DNA of 63,935 nt from JAHHUA01 sp036635475. GTDB lineage: Bacteria; Bacillota; Clostridia; Oscillospirales; Ruminococcaceae. Each line of letters opens with the position of its first letter. Position 1 is the stretch's first letter. Made by a program: the position numbers and the translations under genes. The stretch covers positions 1 through 63,935 of the forward strand of contig JAVWQH010000007.1 in the NCBI GenBank assembly GCA_036635475.1, read 5' to 3'. This document shows, piece by piece, positions 44,409 to 53,894 of this stretch. Below the pieces are notes generated by a model. The model saw only the letters and a program-made list of their open reading frames with translations. It had not been told where the DNA came from and did no database searches.

Positions 44409-44429
44409 TAAAACATTATGGAGGTGTGA

Positions 44430-45512
44430 ATGATGAAAATACAACCTATTCCTCTTGAATATCTTTCTCCCGGAACGGAAATTGATTTTCAAATTTATGA
44501 TTTGCAAAATGGAAATTTGAAATTAGTTTGCCAAAACACAGTTATGACAGAAGCTTTATTCAATTTAATCAAACGCAAAATCGGTGATAAAGCTCTGGTT
44601 TATGTTAATTGCGATACCGCTGATAGATTAAATCTTGAATTTACTCTCAGAAAAATCCAAGTAAGAAAAGCAGAAATCAGAACAAATTATACAGCTTTAA
44701 TTAATCAAGCTCATAATATTGTTGATGATGCAATAAAATACGGTTCAATATCAGAAAAAACTGTTCAGCTTATATCAGCAGAAATATTTGAAAAAATAAT
44801 TGAAAATGATGGAAGTTTATTAATCCAGTGTATAAATTCAGTTCGTGATGCTGACGAATACACCTACACCCATTGTGTGAATGTTGCTTTTTTAAATGGA
44901 ATGATTGGCAAATGGAATAATATGAAATCTGAAGATGTAGTGAATTTAGTAAAAACAGGTCTGGTACACGACTTAGGAAAAATTTATGTGCCATTACATA
45001 TACTAAATAAACCCACATCGCTAACTTCCGAAGAGTTTGAAATTGTCAAAAATCACCCTAAAAAAGGTACAGAAATTTTATTAAATTCAGGCGAGAGAAA
45101 TGCAAATATAATTTCCGGTGTTTATCAGCACCACGAAAAAATCAATGGTACTGGGTATCCTTGCAATTTAAAATATGACAATATCTCACTATTTGGTAAA
45201 ATTACTGCTGTTTCTGACGTTTACGATGCAATGATTAACAAACGTTCATACAAAAATGCCCTTTCACCATTTCAAGTACTTCACGAAATGTCCGCATCTC
45301 ACCATTCACACCTTGATATTAATATAGCCACACTTTTTCTTGAAAAAATGCCTGTTGAACTGATTGGAAAGAGTGTTATATTATCCGATGGAACTATTGC
45401 AAAAGTTCAAATGGTGAATAGAAATAATCTAAATTTTCCAATTGTTTCAGTTGACAAAAACGTTTTTCAAACTGATGAAAATTTGTATTGCATTGAAATG
45501 ATTGCAGAATAA
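44430..45512 (+). CDS. HD-GYP domain phosphodiesterase
   Basis: Predicted cyclic-di-GMP hydrolase, cytoplasmic, 360 residues. The N-terminal 115 residues are an unrecognised beta-rich region. The HD-GYP domain (about 125-310) has HCVNVAFLNG, the HD pair in VHDLGKI (about 176), HHEKINGTGYP (the HHExxxGxGYP signature, about 232), and VSDVYDAMINKRSYKNALSP. All metal and signature residues are intact. GGAGGTG precedes the ATG; it is 21 bases from nrdJ and may be co-transcribed. A terminator follows. Confidence 0.9.
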   Translation: MMKIQPIPLEYLSPGTEIDFQIYDLQNGNLKLVCQNTVMTEALFNLIKRKIGDKALVYVNCDTADRLNLEFTLRKIQVRKAEIRTNYTALINQAHNIVDDAIKYGSISEKTVQLISAEIFEKIIENDGSLLIQCINSVRDADEYTYTHCVNVAFLNGMIGKWNNMKSEDVVNLVKTGLVHDLGKIYVPLHILNKPTSLTSEEFEIVKNHPKKGTEILLNSGERNANIISGVYQHHEKINGTGYPCNLKYDNISLFGKITAVSDVYDAMINKRSYKNALSPFQVLHEMSASHHSHLDINIATLFLEKMPVELIGKSVILSDGTIAKVQMVNRNNLNFPIVSVDKNVFQTDENLYCIEMIAE

Positions 45513-45520
45513 TTGAATAG

Positions 45521-45563
45521 AAACAAGCACAGTGAATTTTGATACTCACTGTGCTTGTTTTAT
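45521..45563. terminator. Bidirectional terminator between the HD-GYP gene and phoR
   Basis: Perfect 15-bp stem AAACAAGCACAGTGA / TCACTGTGCTTGTTT with T runs on both sides, between convergent genes. It overlaps the phoR stop. Confidence 0.88.
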
Positions 45564-47209
45564 TGCAATGGAAATATTACTGTTATTTTTGTTCCAATTC
45601 CGATTTCGCTGTCTATATTAATAGTGGCTCTATGCAGTTCTGCTCCATGTTTGACGATTGAAAGTCCCAAACCTGTTCCGCCTGTTTCCTTGGAATGGCT
45701 TTTATCCACACGATAAAACCGCTCAAATATATGGGAAATTTCATTTTTAGCAATGCCAATTCCTGTATCAGATATGCTCAAAATCCCTTGATTTCCCTTT
45801 GTTTCTATTTCAATATTAACTTTTCCGCCCTTATTATTGTAAATAATCGCATTGTCGCAGAGGTTGTAAATCATTTCGTGAATGACCGGCAAATAGCCAC
45901 GGATTCTTGATTTATCACAAATTAAATCAATGGAAATTTCCTTTTTCAATGCTTTTTCGCACAATTCATTCTTAACGGCTTGTGCAATATCTCCCAAAAT
46001 AATTGGCGAAAATTCAGCTTTTAATCCAACCTCGTCCAATCTGGAAAGCTTGATAATATCTTGAATTAGATTGAGCAACCTTGAGGCTTCCTCGTAAATT
46101 TTTGTTGCAAAATGGGGAATATCTTCCTGTTTAACAATTCCGTTTTTGATTATTTCAGCACTTCCCATTATTGCCGACAAGGGCGTTTTCAGCTCGTGGG
46201 AAACATTTGCTGTGAACTCTCGCCTCATTTGCTGTGCGTTTTCCTCATCAGTTACATCGCTTATAAACATAAAAACTGCAATATCATCATTATTCATATG
46301 AATACAGCTTGCAAATATGCGATAAACTAAATCCCCGATTTTTAATGTGCAAGAGGATTTTTCGCCTTTTTGCGCCATTTCAACTGTGCGTTTATACTCA
46401 AGATTTCTGCAAAAATCAAGATAGTAATTTCCGTCAGAACAATGCAGCAATTCTTTTGCTTTTTTATTTGCAGAAATAACATTTCCTTTTTTGTTAAGCA
46501 TAATAATTCCATCACTTACATGTTCTGTGACATAAGTAATTTCTTTATTTTTCTGTGCTAAGTCGTCTAGTTGCGACTTTATTTTTTTATTTTGCCTGTC
46601 AATCCTCACAAGCAATGGGGATAATTCCTCATAAACTTCGTTGCTGAGAGGATTTTCCAAGTCAAGCCTGTTGAGGGGTGACACTGTTTTTATTGAAACT
46701 TTTCTTGCAAAGAAAATTGATGCACCGACTGCACAAAGTGAAACAAATAAAATCGGCTGTGCTATTCCAAACACAAGGGAAATTATTGAAATTTGTGTTG
46801 AGGAAATTCGCAAAACCGAACCATCAGGCAGTTTCTTTGCACTATACATCGTTTTTTCAGCAAAAGTAGAGGATTTACGTTGACTTTCGCCATATCCGTT
46901 TTTTAAAGCTTCCATAAATTCTTCACGTTTTATATGATTTTCCATATCATTGGCATTAATTTTGCTGTCAAACAGGACTTTTCCATCATTTTCTATCCAA
47001 GTAATTCGATAATTCTTAGTATTAATACCCACAAAATATTCTTCGCCATTAAGAATAACCCCTTGTGCGGCAAGTTCCAACTCATTTTTTTGCTGGGAAA
47101 ACTGCATACTGATAAAATAGTCGTACAAAATACCTAAAATAATAATAATGCTTGCAAGCAATGTAATTGTGGAGATTTTTATTATTGTTTCGCATATTTT
47201 TTTTGTCAT
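45560..47209 (-). CDS. phoR: Phosphate sensor histidine kinase PhoR
   Basis: Membrane histidine kinase of 549 residues controlling PhoP. Two membrane segments (about 9-32 and 155-178) flank an extracytoplasmic region; then a linker/HAMP-like part, a PAS domain (about 235-325), HisKA with FTANVSHELKTPLSAIMGS (phospho-His, about 342), and HATPase motifs NLCDNAIIYNNKGG, DTGIGIAKNE and GGTGLGLSIVKH. Starts at ATG 47209, overlapping the phoP stop by 4 bases (ATGA), hence coupled translation. It ends the pst-pho operon. Confidence 0.92.
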   Translation of the reverse strand: MTKKICETIIKISTITLLASIIIILGILYDYFISMQFSQQKNELELAAQGVILNGEEYFVGINTKNYRITWIENDGKVLFDSKINANDMENHIKREEFMEALKNGYGESQRKSSTFAEKTMYSAKKLPDGSVLRISSTQISIISLVFGIAQPILFVSLCAVGASIFFARKVSIKTVSPLNRLDLENPLSNEVYEELSPLLVRIDRQNKKIKSQLDDLAQKNKEITYVTEHVSDGIIMLNKKGNVISANKKAKELLHCSDGNYYLDFCRNLEYKRTVEMAQKGEKSSCTLKIGDLVYRIFASCIHMNNDDIAVFMFISDVTDEENAQQMRREFTANVSHELKTPLSAIMGSAEIIKNGIVKQEDIPHFATKIYEEASRLLNLIQDIIKLSRLDEVGLKAEFSPIILGDIAQAVKNELCEKALKKEISIDLICDKSRIRGYLPVIHEMIYNLCDNAIIYNNKGGKVNIEIETKGNQGILSISDTGIGIAKNEISHIFERFYRVDKSHSKETGGTGLGLSIVKHGAELHRATINIDSEIGIGTKITVIFPLQ

Positions 47210-47880
47210 TTTGTCACACCTATTTTGTACCCAACTCCACGAACTGTTTCGATATAATCCCCACATTCCAAAAGTTTTGTGCGTAAGGTTCTTATATGAA
47301 CGTCAATCGTCCTTGTTTCGCCATAAAAATCATAGCCCCAGATTTTTTGGAGCAAAACATCTCTCATCAAAACTCGCCCTTGATTGGCAAGGAGCAATTT
47401 TAACATACTGTATTCTTTCAAAGTTAGCTCGATAATTTTACCATTTGCCGTTACTATATGAGAAACATCGTCCAGAACAAGGTTTTTAAAACAATATTCA
47501 CTTTGGGTTTCTTCGGTATTAATACGTCTTAAAACGGCTTTGATACGTGAAACAAGTTCCATCATACCAAAAGGTTTTGTGATATAATCGTCTGCACCGC
47601 TATCAAGTGCAATAACTTTATCATATTCTGTATCTTTGGCTGTCAACATAATAATTGGCATTTTGGCGGTTTTGGCATTTGCTCGAAGCTTTTTTAAAAT
47701 TGAAACTCCGTCCTCCCCCGACAACATTATATCAAGCAAAACAAGCTCAGGGGTTTGGGTTTGCAAATACTCAAAAAATTGCTGTCCACGTTCAAATCCT
47801 TTAACATCAAAACCTGTTTGAGCCAGTGTATAGCAAACGATATCTCTTATGCTGTTATCATCTTCAACAATAACAATCAA
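47206..47880 (-). CDS. phoP: Phosphate regulon response regulator (PhoB/PhoP)
   Basis: OmpR-type regulator of 224 residues. The receiver domain has acidic residues EDD near the N terminus, the phospho-Asp in LLDIMLSGEDG (about 52) and Lys in TKPFGMMELV (about 102). The C-terminal winged helix (about 130-222) shows LTLKEYSMLKLLLANQGRVL and RTIDVHIRTLRTKL. Starts at TTG (47880) with GGAGGAG. Located between phoU and phoR, it is expected to bind the Pho-box-like repeats upstream of pstS. Confidence 0.92.
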   Translation of the reverse strand: MIVIVEDDNSIRDIVCYTLAQTGFDVKGFERGQQFFEYLQTQTPELVLLDIMLSGEDGVSILKKLRANAKTAKMPIIMLTAKDTEYDKVIALDSGADDYITKPFGMMELVSRIKAVLRRINTEETQSEYCFKNLVLDDVSHIVTANGKIIELTLKEYSMLKLLLANQGRVLMRDVLLQKIWGYDFYGETRTIDVHIRTLRTKLLECGDYIETVRGVGYKIGVTK

Positions 47881-47883
47881 ATT

Positions 47884-48528
47884 TTACTCCTCCTTGTGCT
47901 TACCCGTTATAGAAAACACCACCCATTCCGCAATATTGGTTGAATGGTCAGCAATTCTCTCTAAATATTTTGCAATCATCAAAATATCAATAATAACTTC
48001 GGCATTAGAATGTTCTGTTTTAATCAGCTCAATTATATCACTTTTTACCTTACAAAACAAATCATCAACAATATCGTCATAAGCTATTACATAATTAGCA
48101 AGTTCCAAATCCTGTTTGACAAAGGAATCTATTGAATCTGTTACCATTTTTACGGATTCTTCCGCCATTTTTTTAATATGAGGATAATTTTGAGTATCTG
48201 TCACAAGCGTATATTTGCTCAGTTCCGCAATATCTGAGGCTTGGTCACCAATTCGTTCAATATCAGTAATCATTTTCAGCGCAGAGGAAATTATTCTCAA
48301 ATCTTTTGCAACAGGCTGTTGTTGGAGTAAAAGTCGCAGGCATTGCTGTTCTATTTCCTTTTCTTTTTCGTCAATTTCACAATCCACTTCAATTGCTCGG
48401 TCTGCATAGTTATGTTCGCCATTCAAAAAGGCTTTAACCGCCATTGATATTGCGTTTTCACACAATGCACCCATCATTGTCAAATTATTGTTAAGTTCCA
48501 AAAGTTGTGTATCAAATTTATTTCTCAT
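47884..48528 (-). CDS. phoU: Phosphate transport regulator PhoU
   Basis: Peripheral protein of 214 residues made of two three-helix bundles; links the Pst transporter to PhoR and represses uptake when phosphate is ample. The repeated motif is seen in VDCEIDEKEKEIEQQ and AYDDIVDDLFCKVKSDI, the metal-binding E/DxxxD patterns. GGAGG precedes the ATG. It sits between pstB and phoP. Confidence 0.93.
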   Translation of the reverse strand: MRNKFDTQLLELNNNLTMMGALCENAISMAVKAFLNGEHNYADRAIEVDCEIDEKEKEIEQQCLRLLLQQQPVAKDLRIISSALKMITDIERIGDQASDIAELSKYTLVTDTQNYPHIKKMAEESVKMVTDSIDSFVKQDLELANYVIAYDDIVDDLFCKVKSDIIELIKTEHSNAEVIIDILMIAKYLERIADHSTNIAEWVVFSITGKHKEE

Positions 48529-48543
48529 AATATATTCCTCCTC

Positions 48544-49293
48544 TTATCCAAATCTTCCTGTGATATAATCTTCTGTTCGCTTGTCTATTGGCGTTGAAAA
48601 TAGGGTTTCGGTATCGCTCATTTCAACAACTTCCCCCATTAGGAAAAATGCTGTTTTATCGGAAATTCTTGTTGCTTGCTGCATATTATGTGTCACAATC
48701 ACAATTGTATATTTGCTTTTAAGCTCCAAAACTAAGTCTTCTATTTTTGAGGTGGATATTGGGTCAAGTGCCGATGTGGGTTCGTCCATTAGCAAAACAT
48801 CAGGCTCAACTGCCAATGCCCTTGCGATACAAAGTCGCTGTTGTTGCCCTCCCGAAAGTCCTAATGCGGATTTTTTAAGGCGGTCTTTAACCTCTTTCCA
48901 AATAGCGGTATTTGTCAGGGAAGTTTCCACGATTTCGTCCAATTGCCCTTTGTTTTTAACTCCATGAGTTCGAGGTCCATAGGCAATATTGTCATATATA
49001 CTCATTGGAAATGGATTGGGTTTTTGAAAAACCATTCCCACTCTTTTTCTCAACATATTAATGTCCCTATTCCCGAAAATGCTCTCACCGTCAAGGAGAA
49101 TTTCTCCTTTAATACTGCAACCCTCAACCAAATCATTCATACGATTGATTGATTTTAAAAGTGTTGATTTTCCACAGCCTGACGGGCCAATGAAAGCTGT
49201 TATTTCATTTTGACAAATTTCCATATTTATATTTTTTAAAGCTTGAAAGTTATTATAAAACAAATCAAGCTTTTTAACTTCAATTCTGTTCAT
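48544..49293 (-). CDS. pstB: Phosphate ABC transporter ATP-binding protein
   Basis: ATPase of the PstSCAB phosphate importer, 249 residues. Walker A GPSGCGKSTLLKSINRMNDL, Q-loop VFQKPNPFPMSIYDNIAYG, signature LSGGQQQRLCIARALA and Walker B LLMDEPTSALDP are all intact and PstB-specific. I start at ATG 49293 (AAGGAGG ahead) instead of the longer frame at 49350, which runs into pstA. Confidence 0.96.
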   Translation of the reverse strand: MNRIEVKKLDLFYNNFQALKNINMEICQNEITAFIGPSGCGKSTLLKSINRMNDLVEGCSIKGEILLDGESIFGNRDINMLRKRVGMVFQKPNPFPMSIYDNIAYGPRTHGVKNKGQLDEIVETSLTNTAIWKEVKDRLKKSALGLSGGQQQRLCIARALAVEPDVLLMDEPTSALDPISTSKIEDLVLELKSKYTIVIVTHNMQQATRISDKTAFFLMGEVVEMSDTETLFSTPIDKRTEDYITGRFG

Positions 49294-49303
49294 ATCTTCC
49301 TCC

Positions 49304-50131
49304 TTAAAATTTGCTTGCAATTTTTTTTGCAAGTGTATCTGAAATAACATTGAGAATTATCACACTAAGAAGCAAAATAACCGCAGTTGCATAGGATTGG
49401 TTGGTGTTAATTCCCTCTGACCAAAGTTTTAGCATATGAACTGATAATGTTGCACCAGAACCGAATATATTATCGGGAATTTGTGCAACTGCACCTGCTG
49501 TATAGATAAGTGCTGCTGTTTCGCCAACAATTCTTCCAATTGCCAAAATAATTCCCGCAAAAATTCCGGGTGAGGCTGACGGCAAAATAATCTTAAATAC
49601 TGTACGCAATTTTCCTGCGCCCAAACCGAAACTTCCCTCACGAAAACTGTTGTCAACGCTTTTCAGTGCCTCTTCTGTTGTCCTCATAATCAGCGGCAAA
49701 ATCATAATTGCCAATGTTAATGCTCCAGCTAATATACAGTAATTTTTGAATATAATTTTCACGAAAAACAAATATCCGAAAAGTCCAAAAACGATTGAGG
49801 GTATTCCTTGCAATGTTTCAGTTGTCATTCTCACAATTGCAACAAATTTACTGCCTTTTTTGGCATACTCAACAAGATAAATAGCAGAAAAAACTCCCAT
49901 TGGAACTGCAAATAAAAGCGTTAAAGCTGTCATAGTCAGTGTATTTAATATTGCCGGAAAAAGCGAAACATTTTCGCTTGTATATTTTAAACTGAATAAA
50001 TCGGGGGTGATGTATGGTATGCCTTTTATTAAAATATAACCCACCATCATCAAAATAATTCCCATAGTAATTCCAATTGAAATATTGACTAATGACCTCA
50101 ATAAAAAAGCTTCTGCCTTTTGTCTTTTCAT
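49304..50131 (-). CDS. pstA: Phosphate ABC transporter permease PstA
   Basis: Six-helix permease of 275 residues. It shows the PstA signature PETLQ-like TETLQGIPSIVFGLFGYLFFV and the EAA loop FREGSFGLGAGKLRTVFKIILPSASPG split around residue 185-210. The ATG overlaps the pstC stop by 4 bases, so the two permeases are translationally coupled. Confidence 0.95.
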   Translation of the reverse strand: MKRQKAEAFLLRSLVNISIGITMGIILMMVGYILIKGIPYITPDLFSLKYTSENVSLFPAILNTLTMTALTLLFAVPMGVFSAIYLVEYAKKGSKFVAIVRMTTETLQGIPSIVFGLFGYLFFVKIIFKNYCILAGALTLAIMILPLIMRTTEEALKSVDNSFREGSFGLGAGKLRTVFKIILPSASPGIFAGIILAIGRIVGETAALIYTAGAVAQIPDNIFGSGATLSVHMLKLWSEGINTNQSYATAVILLLSVIILNVISDTLAKKIASKF

Positions 50132-50976
50132 TCGCTCATTCTCCTTTTGGCAAGATTAAAGCAAAGATTTATGATGAGTATAAACACAAATAAAACCAAA
50201 GCTGTTGCTATAAGTGCATCTCTGTGCAAATCCTGTGCATATCCCATTTCCAAAACAATATTTGCGGTAAGCGTTCTTATTCCTTTTAAAATTCCCCTTG
50301 GCAAAACCGCTTGATTTCCAGCCACCATAATAACCGCCATCGTTTCGCCGATTGCTCGCCCAACTCCCAAAATTACTCCTGCAACAACTCCCGACTTTGC
50401 CGCCGGAAGAACCGCTTTGAAAACTGAACGTTCGTGAGTTGCCCCAAGAGCCAGTGAACCCTCATAATAACTGTTTGGGACTGCTCGAATTGCACTTTCG
50501 GAAACTCCAATTATAGTGGGCAATATCATAATTCCCAAAACCAAAGATGCCGATAAAATGCTTGTTCCGCTGCCGCCAAATATATCACGAACAAATGGCA
50601 CAATAACCATCAATCCAAAAAATCCATAAACAACCGAGGGTATTCCCGCCAAAAGATTGATAGCTGGTTTTAATATTTTATAAAAGCGTTTATCGCAAAA
50701 TCTTGCCATATAAATTGCTGACAACAAGCCAATCGGCACACCAATAATAATTGCTCCGGCTGTTATATAAATACTTCCGATAATCATAGGAAATATGCCA
50801 AAACTGCCTGAAGTTGGCTTCCATTTAACCCCACCGATAAAGTTGAAAAAGCCTATTTTATTCATAGCCGGAACACCATTTGCAAATAAAAAAAGACAAA
50901 TCAATGCAACTGCTAAAATAGAAATGGCGGCTGAGAAAAGAAACACATATTTCATAATTGCTTCTTTATATTTCAT
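50128..50976 (-). CDS. pstC: Phosphate ABC transporter permease PstC
   Basis: Second permease subunit, 282 residues, six helices. Typical stretches are LLAGIPSVVYGFFGLMVIVP, ASLVLGIMILPTIIGVSE and the EAA loop EGSLALGATHERSVFKAVLP. GGGGGAA precedes the ATG. It is located between pstS and pstA. Confidence 0.95.
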   Translation of the reverse strand: MKYKEAIMKYVFLFSAAISILAVALICLFLFANGVPAMNKIGFFNFIGGVKWKPTSGSFGIFPMIIGSIYITAGAIIIGVPIGLLSAIYMARFCDKRFYKILKPAINLLAGIPSVVYGFFGLMVIVPFVRDIFGGSGTSILSASLVLGIMILPTIIGVSESAIRAVPNSYYEGSLALGATHERSVFKAVLPAAKSGVVAGVILGVGRAIGETMAVIMVAGNQAVLPRGILKGIRTLTANIVLEMGYAQDLHRDALIATALVLFVFILIINLCFNLAKRRMSE

Positions 50977-51013
50977 TTAAGTTTCCCCCTTTTGTCGATA
51001 GTTGTCAGCTTAT

Positions 51014-51925
51014 TTATTCCTTAATAAGTTCACTCCACGCTATAATGTCGCCCATATAAATATTCTTGACTTGTTCTGTTGAAAGTTCATCAAAACTGTT
51101 GTTTTTATTTACAATAACAGCTATGCCGTCCACAGCAATAACTGTGCTTTTAAGCCCTTTTTCAAGTTCACTATCCTTGATTTCTCTGGAAGCCATACCT
51201 ATATCGCAAATCCCGTCAGCCACTGAATTCATACCATTTGTGGAATCGGTTTGACTTAGTTCAATTGCCACTTTGCTGTTGATTTCCTCATATGCCTCTT
51301 TTAGTTTTTCTATAACAGGAGCTACTGAAGATGAGCCTGTTATTGTTATTTTTCCCTGAGGATTGGTTGACACAAATTCGCCCTTATTTTCTTTTGAAAT
51401 ATACCCTGTTTCTTCAACGATTTTTTGCCCTTCGCTTGAAATTATGAAGTTAATAAAGTCTTGTGTCGCCTCATTAATATCACCTTTTGTTGCAATATTA
51501 AACGGACGGGAAATTTTATATGATGAGTTTTTCACGTTTTCAGCAGTAGCCTCAACTCCATCAATTTTCACAGCTTTCACTGTATCGTTAAGAGAACCCA
51601 AGGAAATATATCCAACGGCATATTGATTTCCCTCAACACTTGTGAGCATAACCCCCGTACTTTGAGTTATATCCGCTGTTTCAACTGTCATATCAACGTT
51701 TTTACCCTCTGCGTTTTTTTCTGTAATTTTGAAAATATCTGTAAATGCTCCTCTTGTTCCTGAACCATCTTCACGTGATATTACTGTTATATCATTTTTA
51801 GTATCAAAAATGCTTCCACTATTTTCAGCAGAAATGCTCGAATTTGCTTTTCCCTTTTCCCCACAGCCAACCAATGCAATGCAAACAACCAAAGTAGAGA
51901 TAAAAATTGTTGCTATTTTTTTCAT
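51014..51925 (-). CDS. pstS: Phosphate-binding lipoprotein PstS
   Basis: Extracellular phosphate receptor of the Pst system, 303 residues. Lipobox LVGC after MKKIATIFISTLVVCIA. A periplasmic-binding-protein fold with phosphate-contact stretches SREDGSGTRGAF near residue 50 and ITGSSSVAPVIEKL and SQTDSTNGMNSV in the second half. The order of the halves looks permuted compared with classic PstS, in which the GSSS phosphate loop comes first; this two-part layout occurs in Clostridia. First gene of the operon, preceded by the Pho-box-like array. Confidence 0.92.
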   Translation of the reverse strand: MKKIATIFISTLVVCIALVGCGEKGKANSSISAENSGSIFDTKNDITVISREDGSGTRGAFTDIFKITEKNAEGKNVDMTVETADITQSTGVMLTSVEGNQYAVGYISLGSLNDTVKAVKIDGVEATAENVKNSSYKISRPFNIATKGDINEATQDFINFIISSEGQKIVEETGYISKENKGEFVSTNPQGKITITGSSSVAPVIEKLKEAYEEINSKVAIELSQTDSTNGMNSVADGICDIGMASREIKDSELEKGLKSTVIAVDGIAVIVNKNNSFDELSTEQVKNIYMGDIIAWSELIKE

Positions 51926-51980
51926 ATAAAAACCTCTCTCAATATTTATTTCTTGTCTGCTTACATACTAAATAAAAAAT

Positions 51981-52020
51981 GTTAAATCCAACAGCAATCT
52001 TGTGTTAAATCAAGGTTAAA
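51981..52020 (-). promoter_or_regulatory. Pho-box-like repeats upstream of pstS
   Basis: On the minus strand TTTAAC occurs at 52020-52015, 52009-52004 (11-base spacing) and 51986-51981 (23 bases further), with a weak ATTGCT in between. This matches the 11-bp-spaced TTAACA-type half-sites bound by PhoP in Bacillus. It lies between the gltX terminator and pstS. Confidence 0.65.
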
Positions 52021-52027
52021 TATAATG

Positions 52028-52066
52028 AAAAAAACCGACAGCTATTAAAAATACTGTCGGTTTTTC
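52028..52066 (-). terminator. Terminator of gltX
   Basis: Perfect 11-bp stem AAAACCGACAG / CTGTCGGTTTT with a T run on the minus strand, separating gltX from the pst operon. Confidence 0.85.
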
Positions 52067-52131
52067 TGTTATTCAGTTTGAATTAAAATTGAGTTTAGTT
52101 TCGCCACAATTTTTCTTGTTATCGCCAAAAC

Positions 52132-53589
52132 TTATTTTGAAAGCATTTCAATGCCCTTTTGGATTCTGTTTATGGTTTCATCTTTGCCGATAATTGTGCA
52201 AATTTCAAGTGCTCCACCAGGAGTAAATTGTTTTCCACTGACTGCAACACGTATTGGCCACAAAATATATCCGTTTTTTACGCCCATTTCTTCGATTTTT
52301 GCAAACAGCATTGCGTGCAAACTATCCATTGAATAGTCATTATGTGCCTGCATAATCGGCAACAGTTCTTTCAAAACTTCAAGAGATGTTTCTTGATTTG
52401 TCTTCATTTTTTTGCTCACATATAGCTCGTCTGAATATTCAGGCAACTCGTCAATAAAGTCAAGTTGATCAGGAATATCCTCCAAAACCTCACAGCGAGG
52501 TTGAATAATGGAGGCTATGAATTTTGTATCAACATCGGATTTAACTGATTTTCTAATCCATGGCAAAGCCAATTCGTGAAATTCATCAAGAGTTTTTCTA
52601 CGCAAATATTCAGCATTAATGTATTTTAATTTTTGAACATCAAAAATAGCTGGGGACTTTGAAACACCCTCAATATTGAATGATTTAATCATTTCATCAA
52701 GTGTGAAAAATTCTTGTTCGCCAACAGGACTCCAACCTAAAAGCAAAATATAGTTCAAAATTGCCTCGGTCAAATAGCCCTTTGCTACTAAATCTTGATA
52801 TGATGCGTCACCGTTTCTCTTTGAAAGCTTGTTAGTTGCATCTTTCATAACAGGTGGACAGTGGATATATTTTGGGATTTCCCAGCCAAATGCCTCATAA
52901 AGAAGATTGTATTTTGGGGAAGATGCAAGGTACTCATTACCTCTTACAACATGTGTTATTCCCATTTCGTGGTCATCTACAACATTGGCAAAATTGTAAG
53001 TTGGCATACCATCTGCTTTTATTAAAACTTGGTCATCAAGTGTTGTGTTTTCAACTGTAATATCTCCGAAAACTTCATCGTGGAATGTTGTTTCGCCGTC
53101 AGCTATGCGTTGACGTATAACATATGGTATACCCGAGGCAAGCTTTTCAGCAATTTCTTCTTTTGAAAGTGACAAACAATGTCTGTCGTATTTTGGAGAT
53201 TGTCCCGATGCCTTTTGCAAAATTCTTGATTCCTCAAGCTTATCTTTATCGCAGAAACAATAATACGCATCGCCTTTTTCAATCAGTTCTAGCGCATATT
53301 TCTTGTACATTCCCGATTCCATTCTCTCACTTTGGATATACGAACCAACAGGTCCGCCAATATCAGGGCCTTCGTCCCAAATAAGTCCTGTTTCACGAAG
53401 TGTGTTATAGATAATTTCTGTTGCACCCTCAACAAGTCTTTCTTGGTCAGTATCCTCTATTCTCAAAAGGAATTTTCCGCCTTGAGATTTTGAAATTAAA
53501 TAGGCATATAATGCTGTTCTCAAGTTGCCAACGTGCATATAACCTGTTGGACTTGGTGCAAATCGGGTGCGAACATGGTCAAATTTCAT
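52132..53589 (-). CDS. gltX: Glutamate-tRNA ligase
   Basis: Class I aminoacyl-tRNA synthetase charging tRNA-Glu (and tRNA-Gln in organisms using the transamidation route). 485 residues with the HIGH-type motif APSPTGYMHVGNLRTALY (about 9-26), the KMSKS-type motif KLSKRNGD (about 254) and a C-terminal anticodon-binding helical domain. I start at ATG 53589 with GGAGG eight bases ahead; the TTG at 53604 overlaps that ribosome site. Confidence 0.95.
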   Translation of the reverse strand: MKFDHVRTRFAPSPTGYMHVGNLRTALYAYLISKSQGGKFLLRIEDTDQERLVEGATEIIYNTLRETGLIWDEGPDIGGPVGSYIQSERMESGMYKKYALELIEKGDAYYCFCDKDKLEESRILQKASGQSPKYDRHCLSLSKEEIAEKLASGIPYVIRQRIADGETTFHDEVFGDITVENTTLDDQVLIKADGMPTYNFANVVDDHEMGITHVVRGNEYLASSPKYNLLYEAFGWEIPKYIHCPPVMKDATNKLSKRNGDASYQDLVAKGYLTEAILNYILLLGWSPVGEQEFFTLDEMIKSFNIEGVSKSPAIFDVQKLKYINAEYLRRKTLDEFHELALPWIRKSVKSDVDTKFIASIIQPRCEVLEDIPDQLDFIDELPEYSDELYVSKKMKTNQETSLEVLKELLPIMQAHNDYSMDSLHAMLFAKIEEMGVKNGYILWPIRVAVSGKQFTPGGALEICTIIGKDETINRIQKGIEMLSK

Positions 53590-53819
53590 ATATTTATCCT
53601 CCAATTATATTTTTCCTTTTAAGCTTTTTGAAAAATATGTTATTTTATAACTTTTATACATCATCTAATGATAAGTCAATCTGGCATATTTGTCAATACA
53701 ATCCCCTTATAATGCCACTATATTTATGATGAAAATATAATAATCTGCAATTAAATCTGAAAATATATTGCTCGTAATTATATCTTTTTTGGTGAGTTAC
53801 CCCAAAAATTATAGCAAAC

Positions 53820-53857
53820 AAAAAGACAGCGAATATAAAAATACTCGCCGTCTTTAA
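53820..53857 (-). terminator. Terminator of the PII-like/antiporter operon
   Basis: An 11-bp stem with one mismatch (AAAGACAGCGA / TCGCCGTCTTT) and a T run on the minus strand. The rest of the 53590-53894 gap shows nothing else that I can name. Confidence 0.75.
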
Positions 53858-53894
53858 ATTTATGCGGATTATTTCTGCTGAAAGAAAATTCAGC

